DNA of 64,000 nt from Harmonia axyridis (lineage: Eukaryota; Arthropoda; Insecta; Coleoptera; Coccinellidae): NCBI RefSeq assembly GCF_914767665.1, contig NC_059501.1:5954501-6018500 (forward strand), given 5' to 3'. Shown here piece after piece: positions 44,899 to 55,870 of this stretch (position 1 is its first letter; each line of letters opens with the position of its first letter). Under the pieces are notes generated by a model that was given only the letters and a program-made list of their open reading frames with translations, was not told the DNA's origin and did not search any database. The position numbers and the translations under genes are program-made.

Positions 44899-45507
44899 CA
44901 GGGCGATTCATGAGGACCATTAGTGGAAAGAAATTTCAAAGAAAGACTCGAGATAAACACTTGGAATTGTATGTGATGAATACTTGGGAAAAACTTCAAA
45001 CTCGTTCAATTTCTAGTTTCAACAGAAATGATTCCAACTTTCGTTTGTTGAGTGTATCAAATGTTTTTTTTTTCATAGTCAGATTATTCATTGTTTTCAC
45101 ATTGCTTTAATACCTATATCATTTGCATATTTTCCCAGAAAATTCGTCAGAAATTTGGAAAAAATCTTTCTCAAATAGGGCTTCATTCCAATGTTAATAA
45201 CCTTGAGATTTTTGCATGAAAATTCTAATTTCTGAAATGAGTTTTTCTGAGGTAATTGCAAGCTTTTCTCCAGATCTCAAACCAATTTTCTGAGAAAATA
45301 CACAAATCAGTGAGAGTAAGAATGAAGAAACTGGGTGTTACATTCAAAAAACGAAAGTTGGAATAATTTTCGGTGAAACAGGAAGTGGAAAGGTGGTTTT
45401 TTTCTAGAATTCATCTTTCCCAACATAGCTCAAATAGAACATTATTAGTGTTTAACTTGAGTCTCTCTTTGAAATATTTATACCAATGGTCTTCGAGAAT
45501 TACCCTG
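44899..45507. mobile_element. TA-flanked CAGGG-end element, 609 bp
   Basis: The left end CAGGGCGATTC and the inverse of the right end (CAGGGTAATTC) sit between TA dinucleotides (44897-44898 and 45508-45509). The content is AT-rich. The frame 44910-45110 (+) starts MRTISGKKFQRKTRDKHLEL, which I cannot assign. Confidence 0.55.
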
Positions 45508-45799
45508 TATATAAAGCGTGAGATTTAATTTAAAAACCTAGAAACGTTTTTTGAAAAAAAGTGTTAAAATCCTCAGATACCAAAATCTGTCAAGTTCATA
45601 GAACAGAACTAGAATTATGATGCAGGTATAATAAAAAATTAATATAATAGCTATACGAACGAAACTCTGAAAAAGGTCCAATAAAATAATATGCCTTGTT
45701 GGTCCCTAGAAATTCCAGCTGTGTATAGAACCTCAGATGCACCACTCAAAATATCTCCCCGATTTATCATGGTTACACATAAATAATCCACAAGGGTGT
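45508..45799. other. AT-rich spacer
   Basis: Nothing recognised. Confidence 0.4.
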
Positions 45800-46280
45800 C
45801 TCCATCACGAAGATTTACAATTCGACGTCGACCTAACTGTATCAAACCCTCTCACACAAAACTTTAAAAAAAAAATCATCTCCGTACGTATTCGTCCCAC
45901 GTATAATACACTTCCTCATAACGGAACCCGGCAGTCCGGCAGATATCCTTTTCCTTTCATAGCCCCCAAACATCGGCAATAAAATCGTAATAAATCAAAA
46001 GGCTGAAAGGGAAAGCCCACGCCAAGGCCGCCTACCGCTATTGTCGCACAGAGAGCAAAAGTGAATTCGTCGAAAGGGTTGTTACGTAAATCTGCAGGAG
46101 GAGATCGTTCGTTGTTGTTGTTGTGGACGACGATGGCATTGAGAGACCATAAATAAGTTCACTTTCGGTCGCTTTCCGTTTGTTTTATTAACGTCGTAAA
46201 AAACGAATTCGTGAGTTGGTTCGTTGTAACTTTACCTGACGGTTTCAAGGATGTTCGAGTCTTCAGATGGGCTGATATTT
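45800..46280. other. GC-rich island 15
   Basis: Contains a TTGTTGTTGTTGTGG trinucleotide run near 46111 and GGCAATAAAATCG at about 45974, a Cad/Abd-B type word. No coding signal. Possibly regulatory. Confidence 0.3.
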
Positions 46281-46629
46281 GATTTTTGGTCTGAGGGGAT
46301 ATTTCGCTGTGAAGTTCAACTTTTGGAGGACGGATTTTACATCTGCCTCATTTATGCAATCTTAAGGAATATGTGTAGATTCAACATGCTCCCTATTTCA
46401 TATCATTCGAAGAGATGAAGAGGAGAACCTATTTTCGCAACGGCATCAGTTGCTCAGAGCAACACCATGATGAATTGATCAAATTTAAATCAAACTGAAA
46501 TCATAAAAAATGAATATAATAAAAATAAGTTACAGTTAACAAACATTCTTTTCAATATGATTGTCGATATTATTTTTTATCTGTCTTTATTTATTACAGA
46601 ATAATAATTGAAATTTTTTTTATTTTCAG
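46281..46629. other. Sequence upstream of the candidate exon
   Basis: AT-rich and intron-like. It ends in a strong pyrimidine tract and acceptor, TTTTTTTTATTTTCAG. Confidence 0.35.
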
Positions 46630-46661
46630 ATGCTAGGAGCTTGGAGAGAATCAAACAAATG
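46630..46661 (+). CDS. Candidate internal micro-exon (32 nt), gene unknown
   Basis: A near-ideal acceptor (TTTTTTATTTTCAG) ends at 46629, and the donor G|GTAAGT begins at 46662. Two frames of the 32 nt are open. With two leading bases the peptide is ARSLERIKQM. In frame 1 it is MLGAWRESNK. The third frame stops at TAG. Length is 3n+2, like the 50-nt candidate at 11.5 kb, on the same strand and 35 kb away. I do not recognise the gene. Such short exons usually belong to long, alternatively spliced developmental or neural genes, which would fit the gene-poor, motif-rich setting. Confidence 0.4.
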
Positions 46662-46939
46662 GTAAGTCAAACTATATATCTGAATTTTCCGGAATATAAT
46701 GCTCTGAATTAGGTATATCGATAGATATTTCAATTTGATATTTTCCTACCCATCTGGCTGTTGTTATTCTTCTATGCATCTACCACTTCAATGCTTTTAT
46801 ACCTTTTTTCTTTCATAATTTTCTGTAATCGATGTTTCAGTCTCGTAAATCAAAGTGGATGTACCTACTAGGTATTTTGACCTAGAGTTATCATTCTTTG
46901 CAATTTATAACAAAGATCTCAGACATTCTAGGAGGATTG
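46662..46939. other. AT-rich, intron-like
   Basis: Follows the candidate donor. Nothing else seen. Confidence 0.35.
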
Positions 46940-47720
46940 CCTGTTTGATTAATTTTTTCATATTCATTTTTATACAATATCAAATAATACGTAATAGGTA
47001 TATGAGTAAGCCCTAAAAAATGCAACACCCAGCAGGTTTTGAAATTTTTCGTCCAAACTTGGCGTACATTTTTAAGTAGGCGAAGGTAGCAATTAAACAG
47101 AATTTCGAAGAATGTATTATCCTGCACCCTTCTTGGCACAGAGTCCACCAAGTGATCGATTTCCTTTTGAGGTTTGCATCCCAGGTTATCTGTAATTTAT
47201 ACCGGAGAGCTTCTAGTGTTTGTGGAGAATTGTATAATTGTCAGTCTTCTACCAATCACAGCGCACACACTTTCTATAGGCGACAAGTCAGGAGATCTGG
47301 GTGGCCTTAGTGAGAGATTGACGTTGGTCTATAGAATGCCTTGCAATGAGGAGATGGGCATTATATCCTTTCTTATAAACGTGCACTCCAGCATTCGAAG
47401 GAATGAAAGGATATGAGGTCCTATCAACTCATTAACATATTATTATTGGTGGTTATTTATGTTACCTCGGATGAATACCTGCTTCCACCGCAAAAGTATC
47501 CTATGCCATAACCTTCACAGTGTGGCGTAAATGCCACTCAACAAAAAACTGCACAATGTGACGTTCTCCATGTGTACGTAGGACTATCATGTGATCATGC
47601 ATTTCCAAATAGCAGTGGCATTCGTCCTTGAAGACTTCTCCCTGTCCATTTGTAAGGTACACCAATATTGCTGTCGATGACTAGCCATCAGCGGAACTAC
47701 AAGATGGAACACAAACCTTA
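46940..47720 (-). mobile_element. Tc1-type transposase relic (DD34E-like)
   Basis: Minus-strand translation from about 47715 gives EVFKDECHCYLEMHDHMIVL, RTHGERHIVQFFVEWHLRHT and VKVMA. These match the first catalytic Asp region and the RxxGxRH...HT...VMVWG stretch of Tc1-family transposases. It continues with GPHILSFLRMLECTF, then RSPDLSPIESVCAVIGRRL (about 47257-47293), whose Glu is the third catalytic residue, and ends DSVPRRVQ. Several stops and lost segments. The helix-turn-helix region is not visible. Confidence 0.7.
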
Positions 47721-47759
47721 AGCTGCAATTCGACTGTTAACTGAATTTGATTAAGTAGG

Positions 47760-48410
47760 TTCTGTTTCACTGCGACCTAATGGTCTATTGTGCCTCCCAT
47801 CAGAGGTATTCTCTCCATAACGTGATCTATTGCTCGCCTTTCAGTTCCAGAGTGCTGATGAAATCCAGTATCTGAGATCGCTTCAAGGAGGTTACTTCCT
47901 CACTTCTACAAGTTTCTTGCCCAAAGCAGATTTACGTTGGCTAGTGATGACGAGGCATTACGTTACCAGTGATGTGATGTAGTTTATTCTTGCTAAGGTC
48001 CAGATACTTCTTGGATCTCGCAGAGTCAAAGTTTCGAAGAAACTTTTTGGAGTGATCCAAACCAGGGAGATTCCTCCAGAGTGTTTCTCTTTTGGTTTCT
48101 TCCTCCTCCTGAAACTCTTTTTTGTAGGTACATTTGTCTACGCCACAGAAAGGTTCCGGGCCGATGAAAGGAGTTTTTGCTTCTTTTCCGGCAAGTGTGT
48201 TGGCCTCTTCATTCCCTCTAAATCCTGAGTGGTCGAGAACCCAGACTAAAAAGACCTTGTTATTCTTGCCTATTTCATTGAGTTTTCTTCGGGGCTCCAA
48301 AAACATTTTAGGATCGATGATATGTGAGCTCAGTACTTCGGTAGCAGTCTGACTATCAGATTGTATCGCTATATCACATTTTTGAGTTTCTTGCTAGGTT
48401 AATTCAACTT
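47760..48410 (-). mobile_element. LINE fragment with partial RNase H (second copy of the 13.6-kb family)
   Basis: The minus-strand frame ending at 47941 reads CDIAIQSDSQTATEVLSSHI (RNase H Asp), DHSGFRGNEEANTLAGKEAK and KKEFQEEEETKRETLWRNLP. It is colinear with the plus copy but keeps the better HSGFRGNEEA box. The zinc knuckle (CRFCG...) is deleted. The 3' untranslated part (TAACGTGATC, TAATGGTCTATTG as read on +) extends to about 47760. Confidence 0.8.
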
Positions 48411-48488
48411 AGGGTTACAGGATGTCTTTGGTTTGGAAACCACAGATCAGCTTTTAAGTATCCAATAAAGCGATCTCACTTAAATTTA

Positions 48489-48834
48489 CTCAGTTGTCGG
48501 AAAGGAATAATGTATTGGGTATAAAGTCACTTAAGGATTTTATTAAGTTCTTTGTTAAACTTGGCCTAGCTTTCGGTCATTTACATGGCCATCTTCAGGG
48601 CAAATTAATCTGAACCTAACAATGCAAACTTAGGCAGAACCATAAAAATGATAGTCACCTTTTGACAAAACTTCCTAGTCATATAATTAAAATCTTAAAA
48701 ATGTCAAAAATGGTAAAATTCACAATTCAATTATCTTAAAATAGATTAGATTCCTTAAGTGACTTTATACCCAATACATTATTCATTTGATATTGTTACG
48801 AAGTCGATAATTCTTTTCTCTCAGTTGTCGGAAA
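48489..48834 (-). mobile_element. Short retroelement-like insertion with 15-bp direct repeats and a ribozyme-like core
   Basis: The 15-bp direct repeat ctcagttgtcggaaa lies at 48489-48503 and 48820-48834, a length typical of target-primed insertions. Within it, perfect 32-bp inverted repeats (48506-48537 and 48752-48783) enclose about 215 bp. On the minus strand this holds CTGAAGATGGCCATGTAAAT then GACCGAAAGCTAGG. CTGAAGA and GAAA fit the conserved CUGANGA...GAAA boxes of hammerhead ribozymes found in Penelope-like elements, with a weak stem between them. No reverse transcriptase is present. Confidence 0.5.
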
Positions 48835-49150
48835 TTTTCACGTTGTTGCACTTTATATAATCACAGCCTGAAAAAGCAAAAAAGAACACAAAAAAAAAGA
48901 ATTACAACCAAAAACAATACCGAAATCGACTCAATCTTTCAAGAAATGTGACAGATAAGTAGTATTGAGATCATTTTTGGGATGAAACATTCGAATATCT
49001 TGTGCAGTCCAGATGCTAGGAGTGAAAAAACTTGGAAAAAAAATCAAACTTCAACACAGTGTATCTCGAAAACAAAGAGGTTGCGGGCCCATGTTTGAAG
49101 GACTTTCTTTCCTTAAAATTAACCAAGGAATCTTTCATTGCAATTGAGGA
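48835..49150. other. AT-rich spacer
   Basis: Nothing recognised. Confidence 0.4.
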
Positions 49151-49760
49151 ACAGTATACAGTCAGTCCATTTGCTCGACGGCGATCGCCAATTCCGCCGT
49201 CGCGACCAAAACATCACGTATATCACCTCAAGTAGGCCGAAACCGCGGAATTCAGCCATTCATCCTCATCGCCATACAAAGCGACAGCCGCCGAACCCAT
49301 CCATTCATGTGTCTACGTCGCGCGAATAGTTTATATACGCGACCCATCCGAAATTAGCGGGTCGAACGTCCCACATTCGGCGATCGCGCGCGAGTCGTAA
49401 AAAGGCCGTAAAAGCGGCGAATAAAACGTTTTGCCGTAGGTCAGGGAATCTTTACCGAAGAGAGACCCGCGACCTCAAAATACCGGCGCGTTACGTCAGT
49501 CGTAGGTACGTCGTAAAAATTTACGCGGCTAGCACCCACCGTATATTTTATGGGCATCGCCGCCGACGACACAATCGGGGCCGTTATCGTCTTCGGCACA
49601 CCGTTTTGCATGCACACGTATGCAGATAATATACGCCTTGTTGTCGTTAGATCGGGGTAGGACCGGATGCGACCTTGAACTACCACCGCCGTGACCTTGG
49701 CCGCGGGCGGTCGCGGAATGATTGTAAAAAGGCTATAAATCTTGCGTATATATGAAGATA
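49151..49760. other. GC-rich island 16 with TTTAC/TTTAT words
   Basis: A GC-rich block rich in GTAAAA and AATAAAAC words (49396-49440, 49513-49520), the inverse of TTTTAC and GTTTTATT. These are core words for Caudal and posterior Hox proteins. Open frames on both strands are not protein-like. A candidate regulatory module, inferred from composition and words. Confidence 0.35.
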
Positions 49761-50004
49761 GGTATGTTAATGCGGTGCCTGCTGGGTGTCATGCATTATG
49801 TTCACATTCTGCCGAAAACGTAGTAAAGTAATTGTTCATTTGAAAGGCCAACTCGAAGGTATTGTTGGAGAACTTCAAATAATAATACAAGATATAAATA
49901 TTGTTGGAATGAATTTTTCATTGATATAATATGGTAGATAAATGATAAATTCATGGCGTTTATTTTTTAAATAGGTATAATTTCCGGCATATGTCCGCCG
50001 AAGC
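49761..50004. other. AT-rich spacer
   Basis: Nothing recognised. Confidence 0.4.
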
Positions 50005-50905
50005 TACGAGTTACATAGGCGTACAACTTTGCTTTCGCCGTTTTTTCCCGAAATTCTAGGCTTTACTGTAAAATACTGATTATACATTTATGATTCAAAG
50101 TATTGTCCATCGCTGGCCACTACTTTCTTCCATCTTTCGGGCAGCGTACGAACTGGTCGAGCATTGTCATGTCATGCTATAAGTCACTTTATCATGTCTC
50201 TCGTTGTATTGCAGCCGTTTGTCTTTCAATGCTCTGCTCAAACGCATTCGATAACGATCACCTGTGATTGTTTCAGTCGGTTTTAATACCTCATAATACA
50301 CTACGCCGAGCTGGTCCCACCAAATACTGAGGATGAACTTGGAACCGTGAATATTCGGTTTGGCCGTCAATGTGGAAGCATGGCCGGCATATTTCCATGA
50401 TTTTCTGCGCTTGAGATTATCGTAATGAACCTATTTTTTGTCTATAGTCAAAATGCGATGCAGAAATCCCTTTCGTCTTTGCCTTGCAAGCAGCTGTTCA
50501 CAAGCAAATAATAAACGCCATTTAACATATCTAGGCTTCAACTCGTATGGCACCAAATTTCCTTGTTTCTGAATCATTTCCATGACTTTCAGGCGTTTTG
50601 ATATGGCCTATTGCGTCACTCCCAATGATCCAGCCAATTCTTGTTGCGATTGACACGAATCTTGATACAGTAATGCCACCAATTATGCATCTTCAAAAAT
50701 CTTCTTTCTTCCACCGCCATGCTAGTCTTCGACGTTAAAACCACCGTTCTTGAAGCGTTGAAACCAATCTCGGCACGTTCTTTCACTAAAAGCGGTCTAA
50801 CTATGTATTTGAGAGTATTCGATGAGCCCCAGCCGCAGATTTAATCATATTGAAGCAGAAAATTGTACACAGTTGTACACAGTTTATTAGGTCGAACCCG
50901 AATCG
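50005..50905 (-). mobile_element. mariner element, internally deleted (same family as 39.0 kb)
   Basis: From about 50840 down the minus strand shows CREWFQRF-like and ISKRLK-like remnants. The frame 50167-50370 reads TAKPNIHGSKFILSIWWDQL, GVVYYEVLKPTETITGDRYR and YNERHDKVT. The second catalytic region is then lost by deletion. The C-terminus (MDNT, inverse near 50105) and the terminus TACATAGGCGTACAACTTTG follow. About 0.9 kb of the usual 1.3 kb remains. Confidence 0.75.
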
Positions 50906-50924
50906 ATATTTCATTATCTTTTCC

Positions 50925-51335
50925 AATGAATCTAGCCGTATAACGTCAATGGTAGCGTGAATATTGCTTTCCTATGCATCAAGAAGCTGGTTTGTCGTCC
51001 TAAACCAATAACTTAATATAAACCCATAAAAAGTAATCGAGAGTCAACTGCTAGAAATAAAGTTGTCACCAAATTGATTTTGTAATAAATTGATGGTCAA
51101 GCGCGCTGTATGGCAAGTTGCATCGTCTTGTTGGAACCAAATGTAGTCGATGTTTAGCTTATTGATTTTTTGAGAAAAACATTATCTCTGCTTATATGTT
51201 GATATTCGTTTAGTTTCATGGATAGTCATATAGGTTTTCATCCCAACTGATATAATTTTGCTGTTAATTTCCTTGAGCTTCAACTTTTCGTCTGCTGCTT
51301 CCGAGTCTGCCTGAGGTAGTGAAAGCATTGTGAGG
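50925..51335 (-). mobile_element. DD41D-like transposase fragment
   Basis: Minus-strand translation reads IDYIWFQQDDATCHTARLTI and NLLQNQFGDNFISSS, the second-Asp region of the family at 3-6 kb, here with the longer loop (QFGDN) typical of DD41D. After a gap come ESNIHATIDVIR and LDSLEKIMKYRF. The NWPPRSCD block with the third Asp is deleted. Confidence 0.65.
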
Positions 51336-52935
51336 ATTTTTCGAAAAAAACGTTCAACTTTTTAAATCCTTCCGTTCGTATGTTATATAGGTTATTCGAT
51401 ATCAGTTAGTCGAACCTAATCGTTTAAGACGAAATGTTGGAGGGATCATCAATATAATCTTCTCATTCTCTTTCTTATAAAGATTTCAAAACGTTCATGA
51501 AGATTTCCATGGGCAAAAGTGTGTAATTGATGATTAATTTAAAGACAAAACAGAATCCACCGAAAATTCAAAATTGTTTATAATAGGTATACACATGAAT
51601 ATCTGAGCAATGAAAAATACTGCACTGGTGACCAACCTTCTTCTACAATTTCCTCAGAGAATCATTGAAATGTTCCTTCAGACTAATAACAATATTTTCT
51701 ATAAATATACAACTGAACTTGCGCATAAACTCGATTAATAATTAAATTATTAAATTATACTATCGAACACATTTCTGAACGTTACAACATACTATTTAAA
51801 TTCCAATTCATACAAACCGCTCATTTACAACATGAATGTGTTCCTTGATTCTTCAAACGTACTAAGTGGTCATTTCCTGCACAGACGTTTATGTGGAAAT
51901 ACAACCTTCATAACCAATGAGCAGCTGTTAAAATATAGGAATCTATAGTTTTCACTCAGATCAATCGGTTTATAGAAGTCTTGCTCGACTATCAATTTCA
52001 ATTTGGCCCAGTTGGATTTCCACCAATCGGCACTATTAATTACGAATATTATTTCACTTCTGAAAAGACTCAATGTTGTAAATACTTATCTAGTTGGACT
52101 TATTTCTAACCGTTACGTTGGCATTACTGGTTGGATTTATGAAAATTTATTCGGTACATCGTTGAGAACCCAAGAAATGATTACAGCGCATTATTGTTAA
52201 TTGAGTGATATATCTGTCAGATCTGTTGGAGAGGGAATTCACATTAGATAAATTCTTACAGGCGGGATCCTGATCCTACCCAAAGAATCCTCATAAATTG
52301 CGGTTAATAACATAGACTTATATATGAATATTCTGGAAATACTAGAGAGAATCTACGGGATAATCTATGATAACTTTATTTATTATTCAAATTTCAATTT
52401 TCAACATTTCTAACTGTGAAGGATAAATTTAGGGATTATGTTCGGTGGTAATTTATATATGGTTTTTTGTCAAATAGCTTCATTATGCTGAAGTCAAAAA
52501 ATATTTGCCTTGGCTCACGGTTATTTATAAAAAATTCTAATACACAATTCGAACAATTTGTCCATTTGGGATGTATAATTTGTCTTCCATCAAAATAAAT
52601 GATGCTTCAACATTAATGAATAAGAGTTAAGACACCTCCCACAAAAATTCCGTCTTTCTTGAATCTTTTTGAATCGTTTATTGAACCCTCTTCGCAAATA
52701 ACCAAATGATGGGTTCATGAGAATGATATTCCAATAATCTATGGTTCATTTAAAAAACATTCGATTATTTTATCCGTTTCATTGGTTATCCCACTTTATC
52801 GATGAACACACCCCAAAAATTCATCATCTCTCAACGATTCGATCCTCAAATAGTATTTAATGAACATTAGCTTTATCATTTCTCAACAGATTTCTCGATT
52901 TCAGTTCGACTGGATAGATATTTTCTAAAATATAG
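51336..52935. other. AT-rich stretch, nothing recognised
   Basis: About 1.6 kb without a recognisable gene. Frames around 51870-52200 overlap on both strands and are not protein-like. Confidence 0.5.
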
Positions 52936-53449
52936 GGAAATAGTACATTCTAAAACAAGCAGAATGGGCTTCTATTCCAACACGAATGCGAAATTTGAAC
53001 GCACGAGTGTTGGAATTGCGTTCTGCAACGAGTATTAGACGATATTTTCTCTATTTCAGTCAAGTTTTGTCAAATGTTGTTCAATTCAATGAAAATTTCA
53101 GATTATACATTCTAGTGACTTTTGTATTGCATCTTAGCAGTTGGTGCTGCTGTTACGAATATTGACAGATTAAGGAATTTGAATCGTACCTTCCGAATTT
53201 CAAAATCATTTGTAATTACCTATGCATTAAATTCCTTAAATATATCTGACGAAATCGATTTAACACTATCAGAATTAAGAGAATTATACATATTGACAAT
53301 TGATGTGTGTTGAAATTTGATCGGATCGGAATTCAGTGTAGACAACCACAAAACGAAAAATATAACTGAAAACAATGCTGTAATTAGTTCATTACAGCTC
53401 TGTTTTTAGTACTGCAATGAACTCATTACGATACTGAGATAGAGAAATA
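52936..53449 (+). repeat. Family B hairpin-bearing repeat (copy 1)
   Basis: About 515 bp from GAAATAGTACATTC to GAGATAGAGAAATA. Near the left end, GCAGAAT..TTCCAACAC pairs with GTGTTGGAATTGCGTTCTGC. Near the right end, GCTGTAATTAGTTCATTACA forms a second hairpin and is partly repeated after TTTTTAGTACTG. The middle is open from 53122 to 53313 (GAAVTNIDRLRNLNRTFRIS). Copy 2 is at 62.0 kb, where that frame is not kept. Confidence 0.7.
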
Positions 53450-54156
53450 AATTTTGAGTTAACTATCGAACACTTTTTCTCACTATAACAATTCGGACCC
53501 TGAATTCATCAGTATAATATTTTTTTCATTGAATTTACGTATCTTTTTGTTTCGGTGTAGTGAAGTTAATAAAATTGTTAATAATCATGGTTAATTTACA
53601 ATTGATTCAGTCCTTACCTGATGGAATTTCAGTATAAATAAATTAAAACAATGTATATTTGTGGAAATTACTTGTTTTATTTTTTATTCATATATGGTCA
53701 GTTCTTTCTCAAATTAGGCTTTTACTTCCCGAAGTCTGCTTTCAGTTTTCATCGAAAATAAATGTTGTAGACTGGAGTATTGGATAATTCGTTTCATATT
53801 TTGCTTTCTCATCGCTTCTTTGACACCCCTCCCCACCATCCCAAACCCTGCGACTCCATTGAAGAGCTCCCCCAGTACCCTTGAGGGTAGTAAATATGGA
53901 TGACAGTTGTCAGGAACCCCTCATGCTATATTCAGTGGGGTAGCATGGCACTGAATATTCTTATCCACTTGCATCAATATTGCATTAAGAAATTTTCCGT
54001 CTTCAAATTTGCAATGTCAAACTGAGGATTTTTTCTGGGACATGATGAGGATGTATGGTCCCGAGTGAATTCGTGATCCCATTTCTTTGGGAAGCCTTAA
54101 TTTTGAATGAATTGCTCTTTGCTGGAATATTTCATATAAAGCAAAAATAAGAGGGT
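53450..54156. other. Spacer, nothing recognised
   Basis: A C-rich block (CACCCCTCCCCACC) near 53826 breaks the AT-rich background. No protein or transposon end is identified. Confidence 0.45.
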
Positions 54157-54501
54157 TTTTCCAAAATAAACGATTCGAAATGATTATAGGTAATGGCAAC
54201 ACTGTGTATTATTTTTTGACATTTCTTATGTCATTTGTATAGTAGGTAGGCAGTAGGTTGTGCCCTCATGGAAAGATACACGGTTCAACAACGTTTAGAA
54301 ATTGTTAAATTGCTTCATCAAAAACAGTGCTTACTTGTAAATATTAAGACAATTCCTGGACGAAATTTTTGTGTTGATCGAGGTTATGTTCCTCGTATTG
54401 TAGACAAATTTGAAAGTGAAACAAGTACGGCCCAGTTCCTGGTATATTATAATCTTTCATCGTGAAGAAAATTCACTTTCAAATTTGTCTAAAATACCAA
54501 C
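54157..54501 (+). mobile_element. Tc1/mariner N-terminal fragment with an inverted duplication
   Basis: It begins GGGTTTTTCCAAAATAAACG, like the GGGTTTTCC end of the element at 41.49 kb. The frame 54268-54465 starts MERYTVQQRLEIVKLLHQKQ, the first helix-turn-helix of a Tc1/mariner transposase, and reaches RIVDKFESETST of the second. The segment 54389-54421 is then repeated in inverse orientation at 54467-54501 (ACAAATTTGAAAGTGAA and its inverse). The catalytic domain is absent. Confidence 0.65.
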
Positions 54502-55599
54502 GACGATCATAGTGACTCGATTCAACTGAATAATATCTCCATGAATTCTTCCCTCAGTATTTACAAATGAGCAGAGCACTGATTTTAATTATTATTCTTG
54601 TAATTAATGAACTAGAAACGAATATTCAAATAATCTCCACCTGAAACATACCAAAGATGTTAATGAAGGAAAAACACACTGAATGAAATAATTTAGAATG
54701 AGTCTAATAAAATTTAATGAATGATCAACTCAAAAATGTAAATAGAAACTGGAAAATTCCTAAGAAGAAAGAAGAGGCTTCATCACAAGTTGAGGTTGAG
54801 CAACTTCACGTCTCACAGGAATTCCTCTGTTTATTTCTGGATGAAAGTTTGGATGGATTTCCAGAAATAACATTTCCATCTCAAATGTTGAACATGTGAT
54901 TCTCGTAGATATTGTCAGTTCACTTCAAGTTAATTGTTTTAATCTATAAGCTACTATAAGCTTCTAACTACCATATAAATAAATTATTATGCAAGTAGAT
55001 ATAATTATTTAAGATATATAATATGTTTGGATTAGATACCTATCATATTTGTTATTACACCTTTTCATAAACAAATTTAAAAATTTCAAATTCAGTTGCA
55101 TTTTGTGTAAGTTTATCGGGAATATTCTGAACCTCCAACTTCTCACAAAATTTCAACGTTTTCGATAAATCTTGCGCAATTGATATAGAATCTGGTTGAT
55201 CCTGTTTGCTGTCAGAGAGTAGGTTAATTGCTTCGATTTCGATTGAATTCCCTTCATTATATTAGAGGAAAACAAATCAGATCAATTAATCAAGAATTAA
55301 TTCAAACAAGAAACAGATAAAACCAAACCACATGTTCGCGAAGAAAAGACTCTGATAGTGACTGTCGTATACGAAAAAAATAGAAGTTGGAAACATGTGC
55401 AATATAATTTGAGTTGATTAATGTTATTTGTGAAAGGTGTTGCTTTTTTTTTCACAGGTGAGAATAACTGTTTTTAGCATCACCGAAGAATTTTATATTA
55501 ATTAAAATGAAAAAAAATTGCAAGTTTCAATTTGCCATAATACGCCTCCCCTACTGCTGTTTTTTTTTTGTACAGTTCATTGAAATACCATATTAAGTA
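54502..55599. other. AT-rich stretch, nothing recognised
   Basis: No supported feature. The frame 54717-54899 is low-information. Confidence 0.5.
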
Positions 55600-55870
55600 T
55601 CAAGAACGGTAAGACTTGCTTGATCGCTAACGTTTGTGAGATGTTTAGCTTTTTTTGTACGATCCCATAATTTTTTTCTGTTTAGATCAAATCGATTTTT
55701 TCTTAATTACTGAAAAATAATTAATTACCTTTATATATAAGTGAAATTTCTGCTACATTGGTTTCAACGGATAACAATCCACTAATACAGCATGCATTAC
55801 CATAAAAATTGTACCTAACTACTATACGTTTGTATTCAATTTGTCCAAATGTTTTTGATGAAAATTATCG
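55600..55870 (-). repeat. Diverged family E copy (one arm plus flank)
   Basis: The inverse reads TGTAGCAGAAATTTC, TTTTTCAGTAATTAAG and GGGATCGTAC, matching the right arm of the fold-back at 4.6-4.9 kb. The shared flank GCATTACCATAAA continues to about 55870. Confidence 0.5.

Noticed and set aside
46281..46661. Naming the host gene from the micro-exon peptides
   Set aside because: Ten to sixteen residues with uncertain frame are not enough. Several developmental genes were considered and none matched.
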